From: Providencia huaxiensis
Lineage (GTDB): Bacteria; Pseudomonadota; Gammaproteobacteria; Enterobacterales; Enterobacteriaceae
Assembly: GCF_002843235.3 (NCBI RefSeq)
Contig: NZ_CP031123.2
Coordinates: forward strand, 1,054,001-1,118,000
Direction of reading: 5' to 3'
Length of the DNA stretch: 64,000 nucleotides
Shown here: positions 54,398 through 64,000 of the stretch, piece by piece
Position numbering within the stretch: the first letter of the stretch is position 1
Layout of the letters: the number at the start of each line of letters is the position of its first letter
Position numbers and translations under genes: made by a program
The notes under the pieces: generated by a model
What the model was told of the DNA's origin: nothing
Database searches by the model: none
The model's input: only the letters and a program-made list of their open reading frames with translations

Positions 54398-56382
54398 TGA
54401 AAGCTATTGTTTTTGCCTATCATGATATTGGCTGCGTAGGGCTAAAAGCGCTTGAAAAAGCAGGTTTTGATATCCAAGCAGTGTTTACACACACTGATGA
54501 CCCAAATGAAAACCACTTTTACTCCTCAGTTGCGCGTTTAAGTGCTGACATGGAACTTCCTGTTTTTGCGCCTGAAAACGTTAATCACCCATTGTGGATT
54601 GAACGTATTCGCGAAATGAAACCCGATGTCATTTTCTCTTTCTACTATCGTGATATGTTAAGTGAAGAGCTGTTAGCTATCGCGCCTAAAGGTGCGTTTA
54701 ATCTACATGGCTCATTGCTACCTAAATATCGCGGCCGTGCACCTATTAATTGGGCATTATTAAAAGGTGAAAGCGAAACAGGTGTAACCTTACATAAAAT
54801 GGTCGCTAAGGCAGATGCTGGCGATATCATTGCTCAAGAAAAAGTGGTTATTACCGATACAGACACTAGCCTGACTTTACATGCGAAAGTCCGTGAAGCA
54901 GCGGAAGTTTTATTGGATAAAACACTGCCATTAATCGAAGCAGGTAGTTACAAAGCCGTTGCGCAAGATGAAAGCCAAGCAACGTACTTTGGTCGTCGTA
55001 CCGCTGAAGATGGCTTGATTAACTGGAACAACAGCGCAAAAGAAGTTAACTGCTTGATTCGTGCAGTGACTGAACCTTATCCAGGTGCGTTCACTTATTT
55101 AGGTGCACGTAAAATGGTTATTTGGCGCGCACGCGTTTTAGATGACAACCAAGGTAAACCAGCAGGTACGGTACTTTCGAGTGACCCACTGCGTATCGCT
55201 TGTGGCCAAGGTGCTATCGAAGTTGTTAGTGGTCAAAGTGAGACCGGTTTATATATGCAAGGTAACCGCCTTGCTAACGAAATGGGGATTGTGACTGATG
55301 TTCGCGTTGGTGCGAAACCAACAGCACAAGTTAAGCGTCGCACACGTGTTCTTATTTTAGGTGTGAATGGCTTTATTGGTAACCATTTAACAGAACGCCT
55401 GTTAAAAGATGGTAACTACGATATCTATGGTATGGATATCGGCTCTTCTGCAATTGAGCGTTTCATTGGTAACCCACGTTTCCACTTTATTGAAGGTGAC
55501 GTTAGCATCCATACAGAATGGATTGAATACCACATCAAAAAATGTGATGTTATTCTCCCTCTGGTTGCGATTGCGACGCCAATTGAATATACCCGTAACC
55601 CACTACGCGTTTTCGAATTAGACTTTGAAGAAAACTTGAAAGTTGTACGTTACTGCGTGAAATATAACAAACGTATCATCTTCCCATCGACATCTGAAGT
55701 TTATGGTATGTGTGATGATAAAGAGTTTGATGAAGATGAGTCACGTTTAATTGTTGGTCCAATCAATAAACAACGTTGGATTTACTCAGTTTCTAAACAG
55801 TTACTTGACCGAGTGATTTGGGCATACGGTGCGAAAGAAGGTTTGAAATTCACCTTATTCCGTCCATTCAACTGGATGGGGCCTCGCTTAGATAGCTTGA
55901 ATTCTGCACGTATTGGTAGCTCACGTGCTATTACTCAGTTAATTCTAAACTTAGTTGAAGGCTCGCCAATTAAACTGGTTGACGGCGGCGCACAAAAACG
56001 TTGTTTTACAGATATTAAAGACGGTATCGAAGCATTGTTCCGTATCATCGAAAATAAAGATGGTAAATGTGATGGCCAGATCATCAATATCGGTAATCCA
56101 ACAAATGAAGCGAGTATTCGTGAATTAGCAGAAATGTTGTTGGAAAGCTTCGAAAAACACCCACAACGTGGAAAATTCCCTCCATTTGCGGGCTTCCGTG
56201 AAATCGAAAGCAGCAGCTATTATGGCCAAGGATATCAAGATGTTGAACACCGTAAACCAAGTGTTGAAAATGCACGTCGTTTACTTGATTGGGTTCCAAC
56301 TATCGATATGAAAGATACCATTGAAGAAACATTAGATTTCTTCTTACAAGGTGCAGTTGAAGAGTTAGGTAATAAAGACTAA
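54397..56382 (+). CDS. arnA: Bifunctional ArnA formyltransferase / UDP-GlcA decarboxylase
   Basis: Two-domain enzyme of 661 residues. The N-terminal formyltransferase (1-300) shows [20 protein letters not shown] with the catalytic Asn and His, and KADAGDI with the Asp. The C-terminal dehydrogenase (about 315-655) has the NAD motif [10 protein letters not shown] and the [10 protein letters not shown] catalytic Tyr/Lys. It oxidatively decarboxylates UDP-glucuronate and later formylates UDP-Ara4N. Both domains look intact. Confidence 0.98.
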   Translation: MKAIVFAYHDIGCVGLKALEKAGFDIQAVFTHTDDPNENHFYSSVARLSADMELPVFAPENVNHPLWIERIREMKPDVIFSFYYRDMLSEELLAIAPKGAFNLHGSLLPKYRGRAPINWALLKGESETGVTLHKMVAKADAGDIIAQEKVVITDTDTSLTLHAKVREAAEVLLDKTLPLIEAGSYKAVAQDESQATYFGRRTAEDGLINWNNSAKEVNCLIRAVTEPYPGAFTYLGARKMVIWRARVLDDNQGKPAGTVLSSDPLRIACGQGAIEVVSGQSETGLYMQGNRLANEMGIVTDVRVGAKPTAQVKRRTRVLILGVNGFIGNHLTERLLKDGNYDIYGMDIGSSAIERFIGNPRFHFIEGDVSIHTEWIEYHIKKCDVILPLVAIATPIEYTRNPLRVFELDFEENLKVVRYCVKYNKRIIFPSTSEVYGMCDDKEFDEDESRLIVGPINKQRWIYSVSKQLLDRVIWAYGAKEGLKFTLFRPFNWMGPRLDSLNSARIGSSRAITQLILNLVEGSPIKLVDGGAQKRCFTDIKDGIEALFRIIENKDGKCDGQIINIGNPTNEASIRELAEMLLESFEKHPQRGKFPPFAGFREIESSSYYGQGYQDVEHRKPSVENARRLLDWVPTIDMKDTIEETLDFFLQGAVEELGNKD

Positions 56383-57275
56383 TGAAAAAAGTTGGCTTGA
56401 GAATTGATGTGGACACCTACCAAGGTACTTTAAAAGGGGTTCCACAGTTACTCAAAGTGCTCAAAGAGCATAATATTCAGGCCAGCTTTTTCTTCAGTGT
56501 AGGACCCGATAATATGGGGCGCCATTTATGGCGCCTTTTGCGTCCTAAATTTCTGTGGAAAATGCTTAGGTCGAACGCAGCATCCCTTTATGGGTTAGAT
56601 ATCTTATTAGCGGGCACAGGATGGCCGGGTAAAAAAATTGCTAAGGATTTAGGCTACTTGATGAAACAAACTTTGGATGCTGGCCATGAAGTTGGCTTAC
56701 ATGCATGGGATCATCAAGGTTGGCAGGCTAAAGTTGCCAAATGGAGCAAATCACAGCTGACTGAGCAAGTTAAGTTAGGTGTTGATGCGTTAGAGCAAGC
56801 CATTGGGCATCGTGTGACTTGTTCGGCCGTTGCTGGTTGGCGAGGTGATGAGCGAGTGTTAGAAGTTAAACAAATGTTTAACTTTGACTACAATAGTGAT
56901 TGTCGTGGTAAATATCCATTTAGGCCAATTTTAGCCGATGACTCACTTGGGACAGTTCAAATCCCTGTCACACTGCCGACTTACGATGAAGTTGTAGGAA
57001 CAGTCGTGAGTGATGACGCATTTAATGATTTTATTCTTCAAGCAATTAAAGAAGATCAAGGCGTTCCAGTTTATACTATCCACACAGAAGTGGAAGGAAT
57101 GTCCAAATCGGAACAATTTTCACAATTATTGGAACGAATTACTCAAGAAGAAATCCAATTCTGTACATTAAGTGAATTACTGCCAGATGATTTGAATTCA
57201 TTGCCAAAAGGGCGTGTGGTGAGGGCACCATTCCCCGGACGTGAAGGCTGGTTAGGCTGCCAAGAAGAGGAATAA
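56382..57275 (+). CDS. arnD: ArnD deformylase
   Basis: Polysaccharide-deacetylase (NodB) family protein of 297 residues. It begins [13 protein letters not shown] with the catalytic Asp pair and has the His motif [14 protein letters not shown]. It removes the formyl group from undecaprenyl-P-Ara4FN, making the pathway irreversible. Its ATG overlaps the arnA stop. Confidence 0.96.
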   Translation: MKKVGLRIDVDTYQGTLKGVPQLLKVLKEHNIQASFFFSVGPDNMGRHLWRLLRPKFLWKMLRSNAASLYGLDILLAGTGWPGKKIAKDLGYLMKQTLDAGHEVGLHAWDHQGWQAKVAKWSKSQLTEQVKLGVDALEQAIGHRVTCSAVAGWRGDERVLEVKQMFNFDYNSDCRGKYPFRPILADDSLGTVQIPVTLPTYDEVVGTVVSDDAFNDFILQAIKEDQGVPVYTIHTEVEGMSKSEQFSQLLERITQEEIQFCTLSELLPDDLNSLPKGRVVRAPFPGREGWLGCQEEE

Positions 57276-57282
57276 GCAACCT

Positions 57283-58941
57283 ATGTTGAATAACCGAGCG
57301 AGCAAAGTAGGAGCCTCTCTGCTGGCTCTTTTTTTTATCTTAACCTATTTGTTGCCGTTAGATAGCCGTTTACTTTGGCAACCAGATGAAACACGATATG
57401 CAGAAATTAGCCGTGAAATGTTACAGCGTGGAGATTGGGTTGTTCCTTACATGCTGGATGTGCGTTATTTTGAAAAGCCAGTAGCAGGTTACTGGATAAA
57501 CAATATTAGCCAAATGATCTTTGGTGAAACTAACTTTGCTGTTCGTTTTGGTTCGGTTTTTTGTATTCTTCTTAGTGCATTACTTATCTATCGTATGGCA
57601 AAAATGATGTGGCGTAATAACCACGTTGCTTATGTTGCAAGCCTCATTTATATCTCGATGTTCTTAGTATTCTCCATCGGGACCTACAGTGTGCTCGACC
57701 CAATGTTGTCCTTATGGATAGCAGCAAGTATGTTTTGTTGCTTATGGGCAATGAAGTCGAGGGAAGTCAAATCTAAATTAGCGGCATGGCTTTGCCTTGG
57801 GCTAGCATGTGGCATGGCATTTATGACTAAAGGCTTCTTAGCCCTCGCTATTCCAGTGATTGTCATGCTTCCTGTCACAATCTACCAAAAGCGGTTCCTT
57901 GAGTTACTTAAGTATGGGCCTCTCGCAATCATTTCTGCGGTTATTATCAGCTTGCCATGGGCCTTAGCAGTTGCAAAACAAGAGCCTGATTATTGGCATT
58001 ATTTCTTTTGGATTGAGCACATTAAGCGTTTCACGGCAGATGACGCTCAGCATATAGCACCGTTTTGGTATTATATTCCAATTATTATTCTTGGTGCGAT
58101 CCCATGGGCAGGCTTGCTACCGGGTGCGATCATGAAAGGCTGGAAAGAACGGAAATCTAGCCCCGATATGTTTTTCTTACTGTGCTGGTTTGTTGTCCCA
58201 GTTATCTTTTTCAGTATTTCCCGTGGTAAATTACCCACGTATATGTTGCCGTTTATGGCACCACTGGCATTGCTTATGGCGAAGTATGGGGTTGACTGCG
58301 TTCGTAATGGTAAAATGAACGCATTGAAAGCCAATGGGATCATTAATGTTGTATTAGGAATTGCAGCTGTTATAGCGGTAATTGTCGTGAGCACGGTGAT
58401 CAAAAAGCCACTGTACGAACCTGATGAATGGTCAAAAATGGTATTGGGGGTTGTGGCATTTTCTATCTGGGCGATTATTGGTTACCTATGTACAGTATTA
58501 AATGCAAAGTACTGGCTATGGGCAGCATCATGTTCTTTAGCCGTAAGTTTGTGTATTGGTAGCGCTCTACCGAACAACACCATTGATTCTAAACTGCCTC
58601 AAAACTTTATTCATCAAAATCATGATCTACTGATGAATAGCAAATATTTGATGGCAAGTAATGTTGGGGTCGCAGCAGGCCTTGCGTGGGAAACGCAAAA
58701 TTCCAATATCTATTTATACAATAGCAGTGGAGAGCTAAGTTATGGTTTGGAATACCCAGATAGCCAACATCGCTTAATTAAACCAGATCAATTTGCACAG
58801 TGGTTAGAAAAAGCACGCAAGGAAGGGCAGGTAACCGTTGTCTTTTTATTAGGCCGTAAAGAAGGGTTACCGGACATTCCTAAACCAGATGAAGTCATTA
58901 AAAATTCACGTATGGCGATTGTGGTATACCATCAACAATGA
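57283..58941 (+). CDS. arnT: Lipid A aminoarabinose transferase
   Basis: GT-C (GT83) membrane transferase of 552 residues with about twelve helices and a C-terminal periplasmic domain (about 430-550). The periplasmic loop after helix 1 carries [16 protein letters not shown] with the catalytic-loop Asp-Glu. It transfers Ara4N from undecaprenyl phosphate to lipid A on the outer face of the inner membrane. Confidence 0.97.
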   Translation: MLNNRASKVGASLLALFFILTYLLPLDSRLLWQPDETRYAEISREMLQRGDWVVPYMLDVRYFEKPVAGYWINNISQMIFGETNFAVRFGSVFCILLSALLIYRMAKMMWRNNHVAYVASLIYISMFLVFSIGTYSVLDPMLSLWIAASMFCCLWAMKSREVKSKLAAWLCLGLACGMAFMTKGFLALAIPVIVMLPVTIYQKRFLELLKYGPLAIISAVIISLPWALAVAKQEPDYWHYFFWIEHIKRFTADDAQHIAPFWYYIPIIILGAIPWAGLLPGAIMKGWKERKSSPDMFFLLCWFVVPVIFFSISRGKLPTYMLPFMAPLALLMAKYGVDCVRNGKMNALKANGIINVVLGIAAVIAVIVVSTVIKKPLYEPDEWSKMVLGVVAFSIWAIIGYLCTVLNAKYWLWAASCSLAVSLCIGSALPNNTIDSKLPQNFIHQNHDLLMNSKYLMASNVGVAAGLAWETQNSNIYLYNSSGELSYGLEYPDSQHRLIKPDQFAQWLEKARKEGQVTVVFLLGRKEGLPDIPKPDEVIKNSRMAIVVYHQQ

Positions 58942-59285
58942 TTGCACAACTATTGCTGTTATTGCTGGTTAGCGTTTTGACCTGTGTTGGGCAAGTTGCT
59001 CAAAAGCAAGCCGTCGTCAATTGGCAGAGTAATAAAACCAATAAAACAGCATCAGCCCTTCGGTGGCTGGTGCTGGCAGTTTTCATGCTAGGACTTGGCA
59101 TGTTGTTTTGGCTGAAATTATTGGAAACCATGCCGTTGAGTATTGCTTATCCAATGCTAAGTATTAATTTTGTATTAATTACACTAATTGGCCAGTTTGT
59201 GTATAAAGAGCAAACAGGGCTTAACCACTGGTTAGGGGTTGTGGCCATTATGTTTGGTATTTTGCTAATGAGTATCAGCGTATGA
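58938..59285 (+). CDS. arnE: Undecaprenyl-P-Ara4N flippase subunit ArnE
   Basis: Small EamA/SMR-like membrane protein of 115 residues with four helices. [19 protein letters not shown] is typical. It acts with ArnF to flip the lipid carrier. It overlaps both neighbours by 4 bp. Confidence 0.93.
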   Translation: MIAQLLLLLLVSVLTCVGQVAQKQAVVNWQSNKTNKTASALRWLVLAVFMLGLGMLFWLKLLETMPLSIAYPMLSINFVLITLIGQFVYKEQTGLNHWLGVVAIMFGILLMSISV

Positions 59286-59689
59286 ATAAGGGGTATTTAT
59301 GGGTGATTGGCAGTGCGTTATTAGTCACAGTCGCTCAACTGAGCTTAAAAGCAGGGGTAGTTGAACTACCCTCATTCACACTTGGCTGGCATTGGCTACA
59401 ATTTGATTGGTTACTCGCTAATATTGCTAGTTTAGGAATTATCTTTTTAGGGTTAGTTTGTTATGCGTTATCGATGTTATGTTGGCTATTAGCATTAAAA
59501 TACATAGCATTGAATAAAGCTTACCCGCTTATTAGCCTAAGCTATGTTTTTGTTTATTTATTAGCAGTTTTCTTACCTTGGTTTAATGAACCCGCTACAG
59601 GGTTAAAGGCCACTGGTATTGGCTTTATTTTATTAGGGGTATGGCTAATTAGCCGGCCCAATAAATCATCAAGTGATAGAACAGAATAA
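59282..59689 (+). CDS. arnF: Undecaprenyl-P-Ara4N flippase subunit ArnF
   Basis: Second small EamA-like subunit, 135 residues, four helices ([20 protein letters not shown] in helix 3 to 4). It is the last gene of the arn operon and ends in a short charged tail [12 protein letters not shown]. Confidence 0.92.
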   Translation: MNKGYLWVIGSALLVTVAQLSLKAGVVELPSFTLGWHWLQFDWLLANIASLGIIFLGLVCYALSMLCWLLALKYIALNKAYPLISLSYVFVYLLAVFLPWFNEPATGLKATGIGFILLGVWLISRPNKSSSDRTE

Positions 59690-59771
59690 TTTCTTAGTTG
59701 CTTATATTATCGTCATCACGCACTATAATATAAGCAAGTTATCGTAATGAGATAGATAAATAAGGTGCTTT

Positions 59772-60260
59772 ATGGTTATTAAAATACAACACCTACCACT
59801 ATTACTGTGTTTAGTTTTAATTGGTTGTTCATCAACGCCTGTTAAAAGAACGCCACCACCACCGTTAAAAACACAGTTATCAGATCCAATCATGACGATA
59901 GCACAATTAAAAGACCAGCTAGAGCAGTGGTATGGCACACCTTATCATTATGGTGGAATGAATCAAAACGGTGTCGATTGTTCCGGCTTTGTCTATCGCA
60001 CATTTAATGATCGCTTCGCCATTCAACTACCTCGCACAACGGTGGATCAAACTCAATTAGGCACACGTATTGATAAATCTGATTTGATGCCAGGGGATTT
60101 AGTCTTCTTTAGGACGGGCTCAGGAGAGAATGGGCTGCATGTGGGTATTTACGATACCGATAATACATTCATTCATGCGTCAACGAGTAAAGGGGTGATC
60201 CGCTCATCAATGGATAACGTTTATTGGCGAAAAGTGTTTTGGCAGGCAAGGCGCATCTAA
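59772..60260 (+). CDS. nlpC: NlpC/P60 family lipoprotein
   Basis: Lipoprotein of 162 residues. The signal ends LVLIGC, followed by a Pro-rich linker (KRTPPPPLK) and the NlpC/P60 cysteine peptidase with Cys in NGVDCSGFVYR, His in GLHVGIY and His in FIHAST. It probably cleaves peptide crosslinks of murein from the outer membrane. In E. coli it follows btuD. Here the arn operon lies between. Confidence 0.94.
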   Translation: MVIKIQHLPLLLCLVLIGCSSTPVKRTPPPPLKTQLSDPIMTIAQLKDQLEQWYGTPYHYGGMNQNGVDCSGFVYRTFNDRFAIQLPRTTVDQTQLGTRIDKSDLMPGDLVFFRTGSGENGLHVGIYDTDNTFIHASTSKGVIRSSMDNVYWRKVFWQARRI

Positions 60261-60323
60261 ATTCACTATTTTATTCAGTGATTATGTTATCTTAAGAGCA
60301 AGTTTTGTTTTAAGGATAGCTTA

Positions 60324-61340
60324 ATGTCAACAGTACGTTTACTCATCTCTGGATCCTACGACCCTTGGTTTAACCTTGCGGTTGAAGAAACTATTTTCCG
60401 ACAAATGCCAACTGACCAACGTGTTATGTTTCTCTGGCGAAATGCTGACACGGTAGTTATAGGGCGTGCGCAGAATCCGTGGAAAGAGTGTAATACTCGA
60501 AGAATGGAAGAAGATAATGTCCGTTTAGCCCGGCGTAGCAGTGGTGGTGGCGCTGTTTTTCATGATTTAGGTAACACGTGTTTTACGTTTATGGCAGGAA
60601 AGCCGGAGTATGACAAAACGGTTTCTACACAAATTATTGTTGATGGGCTAGCACTTGTCGGTATTAACGCAGAAATATCAGGTCGTAATGATTTAGTCTT
60701 AGATACTGAAAGTGGCCCACGAAAAATTTCGGGTTCTGCATACCGAGAAACGAAAGATAGAGGTTTTCACCATGGAACCTTACTGATTAACGCAGATTTA
60801 GGTCGCTTAGCAAATTACCTGAATCCGGATCCTAAAAAATTACAGGCAAAAGGGATCACATCTGTACGTTCTCGAGTGGCTAATTTATCTGAGCTTGTCC
60901 CCCATATCTCTCATGAAATTGTTTGCGAAGGAATAATTAAGAGTTTTTTTAATTACTTCGGTGAAACGGTCGAAGCAGAGTATATCTCCCCTGAAAAATT
61001 ACCTGACTTGCCAAATTTTGCAGAAACCTTCGCTAAACAAAGTAGTTGGGAGTGGAATTTTGGACAAGCACCCGCTTTCTCTCACTATTCTGATACCCGT
61101 TTTCCTTGGGGAGGAATTGAGTTTCATTTTGATATCGAAAAAGGTGTGATAAATCGCTGCCAGTTTTTTACAGATAGCTTAGACCCATCCCCTTTGGAGT
61201 GGTTAAGTGAGCAATTATCGGGTAAAGCCTATCAAACAGAAACGATACGCTCTTTGAGCAAAGAGATGGCCGTTAAATGGCCACAATTGCAGGAGCAGTT
61301 AGCTGATTTGGAAAACTGGCTAGTCCATGAGTTAAGTTAA
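60324..61340 (+). CDS. lplA: Lipoate-protein ligase A
   Basis: Enzyme of 338 residues that activates lipoate with ATP and attaches it to lipoyl domains of 2-oxoacid dehydrogenases and GcvH. Motifs: [20 protein letters not shown], the lysine in [11 protein letters not shown], and [12 protein letters not shown]. The C-terminal accessory domain (about 250-338) is present, as in E. coli LplA. Confidence 0.95.
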   Translation: MSTVRLLISGSYDPWFNLAVEETIFRQMPTDQRVMFLWRNADTVVIGRAQNPWKECNTRRMEEDNVRLARRSSGGGAVFHDLGNTCFTFMAGKPEYDKTVSTQIIVDGLALVGINAEISGRNDLVLDTESGPRKISGSAYRETKDRGFHHGTLLINADLGRLANYLNPDPKKLQAKGITSVRSRVANLSELVPHISHEIVCEGIIKSFFNYFGETVEAEYISPEKLPDLPNFAETFAKQSSWEWNFGQAPAFSHYSDTRFPWGGIEFHFDIEKGVINRCQFFTDSLDPSPLEWLSEQLSGKAYQTETIRSLSKEMAVKWPQLQEQLADLENWLVHELS

Positions 61341-61345
61341 AAAAA

Positions 61346-61368
61346 GAGCCGATATAATCGGCTCAGAC
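61346..61368. repeat. Palindromic repeat unit, copy 1 (lplA terminator)
   Basis: The palindrome gagccgatataatcggctc plus cagac begins 5 bp after the lplA stop, after an A-run. An identical 23-bp unit lies at 61504. It can end transcription on the minus strand; on the plus strand the T-run is missing. Confidence 0.65.
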
Positions 61369-61457
61369 TGGCGACAAACATTTATGTTTAGCGGCAGTCT
61401 AATAGGTTATTGAAAATAAAAGAGGAAAATCAATTTGTTGATTTTCGACTGATAACA

Positions 61458-61494
61458 CAAAGCGGGAAAAATCACACTTTTATCTCGCTTTGTC
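61458..61494. repeat. Hairpin between the repeated palindromes
   Basis: Arms acaaagcg (61458-61465) and cgctttgt (61487-61494) enclose about 21 bases, and the pairing extends partly inward. The function is unknown, and it lies between two copies of the same 23-bp palindrome. Confidence 0.4.
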
Positions 61495-61503
61495 AACAAC
61501 CTT

Positions 61504-61526
61504 GAGCCGATATAATCGGCTCAGAC
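61504..61526. repeat. Palindromic repeat unit, copy 2
   Basis: An exact copy of the 23-bp unit at 61346, 158 bp further right in the same orientation. The stretches between are unlike, so only the palindrome is repeated. Confidence 0.65.
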
Positions 61527-61576
61527 ATAGACTACAAAATTGCAAATAACTAATAGGAAGGGACGTTCTAAAATAA

Positions 61577-61948
61577 TCAGTTATGACAGCTACAAGTCAT
61601 AAAGTTTTTGCATTCAGGTAATTCACCCGATTGGCGAAATTTTGCAGGCGTTGTATCAAAGTGCTTTTTAAAGATACGGGTAAATGTTGCCTGTGAACTG
61701 AAGCCATATTGCAATGCGATATCAAGAATAGGTAAGTTGCCTTCACGTAATGATTTGGCCGCTTCTAATAAACGACGTTTACGGACGTATTCGCCAAGCG
61801 TGCAACCTTTCATTTCTTTGAAAACACGCTGTAAATGCCATTTTGAATAACCGCTTTTATCGGCAATTGTGTCGATTTTGATGCCTTCATTGCGCTGCAA
61901 CTGGCTTTCAAGCCATTTAACAATATCGTTGACTACACTTTCTGACAT
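61577..61948 (-). CDS. MarA/SoxS/Rob-type AraC regulator
   Basis: Protein of 123 residues consisting mainly of the two-helix-turn-helix AraC DNA-binding domain (IDTIADKSGYSKWHLQRVF and ILDIALQYGFSSQATFTRIF). It lacks a ligand-binding domain, like MarA, SoxS, Proteus PqrA and Providencia AarP. Such proteins raise efflux and lower permeability. The last 12 residues (CKNFMTCSCHN) hold three Cys and one His, an unusual tail that might sense metal or redox; this is speculation. The ATG follows aggaggtaa. Confidence 0.88.
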   Translation of the reverse strand: MSESVVNDIVKWLESQLQRNEGIKIDTIADKSGYSKWHLQRVFKEMKGCTLGEYVRKRRLLEAAKSLREGNLPILDIALQYGFSSQATFTRIFKKHFDTTPAKFRQSGELPECKNFMTCSCHN

Positions 61949-62397
61949 ATTTACCTCCTACTCAAGTAGGCTATTGTTCATTAATAACTAATAATAACTC
62001 ACGAAATTAGGGTCTATTCTTCCTGTTTTTCCGATATATCGATAGGCTAAACGTGCGGTTTTTTAATGAGAATAACTATCAGTACAATAGATGTTGAAAA
62101 AATTAACATTTTAAACATTCATCATTGTATGTTTAAAGTTGTTTTAATTCAAGTGATTATATTATTTTGGTGTTTTGTTTAGGTGATGACAAGACAGACG
62201 TCTTATTACGTTCAAGAAAATTGATTAAGCCATTCGAAATTATTAACCAAGTAAATAATTGAAAAATTATTGTTTCATTTATAATCATTTTTCTATAACA
62301 ATAAACAGGAAATTCCGAGGTAATTGTTTTGGTGGGAGAAGACCATAATTGTATTTCGGGGAGTAATAATCAATAGAATACGGTAAGTATGATGTAC
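61949..62397. other. AT-rich intergenic region without recognised features
   Basis: About 450 bp between the regulator and the repeats. The promoter of the regulator gene should be at its left end. I see no coding frame with a ribosome binding site or protein-like composition. Confidence 0.4.
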
Positions 62398-62522
62398 TAT
62401 ACTCGTCATATTTCAAGTTGCAGCGTTGTTGACCGCGCTCAGCTCGCCGGATCACATACTCATGTATGCTCATCGGTCTCTCTTCGCTTGTCGCCTAGCT
62501 GCAACTCGAATTATTTAGAGTA
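62398..62522. repeat. ERIC-like imperfect palindromic repeat, copy 1
   Basis: Repeat of about 125 bp with inverted ends: tatactcgtcatatttcaag...cgaattatttagagtata, and an internal catactcatgtatg palindrome. This is the form of the ERIC/IRU-type non-coding repeats of Enterobacterales. A second copy follows directly. Confidence 0.7.
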
Positions 62523-62649
62523 TATACTCGTGATACTTCAAGCTGCAGCGTTGTTGACTGCGCTCAGCTCGCCGGATCACATACTCATGTATGCTCATCG
62601 GCCTCTCTTCACTTGTCGCCTAGCTGCTATTCGAATTATTTAGAGTATA
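62523..62649. repeat. ERIC-like imperfect palindromic repeat, copy 2
   Basis: A near-identical second copy with a period of 125 bp, head to tail, differing by about ten substitutions. Because the copies share the border tatata, tandem duplication or nested insertion at the end of copy 1 is likely. Confidence 0.7.
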
Positions 62650-62830
62650 TGTGAGTAGTAGACAATGATGTTATTTCTATACCGCAAAAGCGGTTTATGT
62701 TGTTGCTATGAATAAATCAGGTAAAGGGTTCTATGGCAAATTTCATCTCTAGCTTAATCCACTATCTCTGATAGGAAAGGATCCTGAAAGTTACCATTAG
62801 AAGCCCATTTATCTTTTTATTATTCTTTTA

Positions 62831-63880
62831 TCAAATACGTGATATTGAAAGAATTTGTTTGCTCCATTCTATTTGTTCTGGTGTGCCTTCTATGCGCTGA
62901 CCATACATTTGAATAATTTGGTTACCTTGGGTATCAAAGACCTCAAGGCTTGTTACAAAGCCATCTTTAGTTGGCTTACGTGTGACCCAGCACTCAGAAA
63001 TGCCGCTTTCAATGAGATGAAGTTTAAAGTTTGTACTTGAAATATTTAACCAATCAGTTTGAGAGCTTTCAACAGAGAGTGATGATAGTTCATTTATTTT
63101 TCCTGTAAATATTTGCACGCATCCACGGTTTCCTACAAAGAGCATCACTTCATTTTGTGCTTGGTATGCAAGGGAAAGCAGATCAGATAAGGCCGTTGAA
63201 GGTACTTGCCATGCTAATTCTTTGCTAACTACACGAAAAACTTGCTGACGACTTAAATTGTGTTTCTTTAATATGCCAAAAAACTGATGAACATTTGTTA
63301 TCTCACGCCATTGTTGTTCTAATTGAGAGGCGAGTTCTTCGCTGATTCTCTGTTCTGAAAATGGCGAAATTGTTTTAGGTTCGATAGGCGGATTCTCTGA
63401 TGTGCTGTAGCGTTCTATTATGGCTTGCCAAGCAGCTATATCCGTGTTGTCGGTGGAAAAGACTTTGTGTAAAGAATCACCATATTTATCGAAAAATTGA
63501 ATACTGTGGCGAGTTCCCTCTGGCGTTTTTTCAGTGAGTGCAAAAATTGAACTCCACTGCGCAAAGAACATACGTAAGTCTAATGCTTTAGGGTTTAGAA
63601 ATAGCCCACCATGGCTGCTAAATTTCGGGTTATTATATGCGCCCGTTTGAATACTAACAGCATACTGATTGCGAGTGATCCCTATAGCTTTCCCTATCGT
63701 GGTTAAACCTTGCAAGATATCAACGGGTTTGCTGACCAATCGTTGAACATTATCTTTACCGACACGACAATGAATTAACTGGGCTTCAGATACGCCAAGT
63801 AAGGCCGCTATTTCTTGGGAGTGCTTATGAGTGTACGTTTTTTTAGCTTGTAGGTAATCATGATAGAGGTTTGAATTCAC
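62831..63880 (-). CDS. hmuS: Haem utilisation/degradation protein HmuS (HemS/ChuS family)
   Basis: Protein of 349 residues with the duplicated HemS/ChuS architecture: the N-half (VSEAQLIHCRVGK, IQTGAYNNPKFSSHGGLFLN in part) and the C-half (AYQAQNEVMLFVGNRGCVQIFTGKI, in part, with NFKLHLIESGISECW). These proteins bind haem in the cytoplasm and either break it down or hand it on. The start at 63880 follows aaggaaaaa. The rest of an hmu locus would lie to the right, outside the window, if present. Confidence 0.9.
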   Translation of the reverse strand: MNSNLYHDYLQAKKTYTHKHSQEIAALLGVSEAQLIHCRVGKDNVQRLVSKPVDILQGLTTIGKAIGITRNQYAVSIQTGAYNNPKFSSHGGLFLNPKALDLRMFFAQWSSIFALTEKTPEGTRHSIQFFDKYGDSLHKVFSTDNTDIAAWQAIIERYSTSENPPIEPKTISPFSEQRISEELASQLEQQWREITNVHQFFGILKKHNLSRQQVFRVVSKELAWQVPSTALSDLLSLAYQAQNEVMLFVGNRGCVQIFTGKINELSSLSVESSQTDWLNISSTNFKLHLIESGISECWVTRKPTKDGFVTSLEVFDTQGNQIIQMYGQRIEGTPEQIEWSKQILSISRI

Positions 63881-63926
63881 AAATTTTTCCTTTTTTCCTT
63901 AATGAAATGACAAGACACAGTGAAGC

Positions 63927-63983
63927 GTTATCAACTGATTTATTTTTATACTGTTGATAAAATTAATAAAATCAGTTGATAAC
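63927..63983. promoter_or_regulatory. Long inverted repeat upstream of hmuS
   Basis: Perfect 15-bp arms gttatcaactgattt (63927-63941) and aaatcagttgataac (63969-63983) are 27 bp apart. A partial third copy, ctgttgataa, lies at 63951-63960. It lies in the hmuS promoter region and looks like a multi-half-site operator. It does not read as a standard Fur box. Confidence 0.45.
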
Positions 63984-64000
63984 ATGTTTTTTTACTACTT

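Noticed and set aside
62389..62643. 84-codon frame through the ERIC-like repeats
   Set aside because: It reads through two copies of a non-coding repeat and repeats its own sequence.

Overview
The window is a chromosomal segment of an enteric gammaproteobacterium, most likely Providencia (Morganellaceae). The backbone order thrS-infC-rpmI-rplT-pheM-pheST-ihfA-(prophage)-btuCD-nlpC is the enterobacterial one. The base composition is AT-rich, and the arnBCADTEF operon lies between btuD and nlpC. The genus is inferred from protein resemblance and composition, not from a database search.

Layout. 1-4100: the end of an unidentified gene, then the leftward sitABCD manganese/iron ABC importer with a Fur-box-like palindrome upstream of sitA. 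4247-7722: mltE/emtA-type lytic transglycosylase, marC, fosA, a small exported protein, an ICMT-like membrane methyltransferase and a decayed ORF. 7851-16049: the translation-factor cluster. It has a thrS operator hairpin, thrS, TWO complete tandem infC genes (both with AUU starts), rpmI, rplT, the pheM leader with its attenuator, pheST and ihfA.

16069-48410: a complete-looking P2-family prophage bounded by 20-bp direct repeats that coincide with the ihfA terminator stem. It reads int, a truncated repressor-like ORF, C repressor, cox, small early genes with a Dam methylase, replication gene A, a cargo ATPase, cos, a cargo membrane protein, Q/P (leftward), O N M L X, lysis genes with nested Rz/Rz1, R S, a small membrane protein, V W J I H G, FI FII E/E' T U D, ogr, a secreted cargo protein and attR. 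Three TGT-N12-ACA motifs mark the predicted Ogr-dependent late promoters. Gene E has a canonical T TTT TTG slippery site leading into E'.

48428-50247: an IS200-type insertion sequence lies immediately beside an AT-rich gene for a 370-residue protein. That protein carries a eukaryotic-type RhoGAP signature (GIFRKSG arginine finger and NKMxxxN motif). It is the strongest candidate here for an undescribed host-interaction factor. 50357-61340: btuC, btuD (no btuE between them), the arnBCADTEF lipid A aminoarabinose operon, nlpC and a lipoate ligase. 61346-63983: repeated palindromes, a MarA/SoxS-type regulator, two tandem ERIC-like imperfect palindromic repeats and an hmuS/hemS haem-utilisation gene.

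How the parts relate: metal and haem uptake (sit, hmuS), envelope defence (arn, fosA, MarA-like regulator) and translation genes are core. The accessory content is concentrated in the prophage cargo slots (A-cos, cos-Q, S-V, ogr-attR) and the IS/RhoGAP island beside attR.
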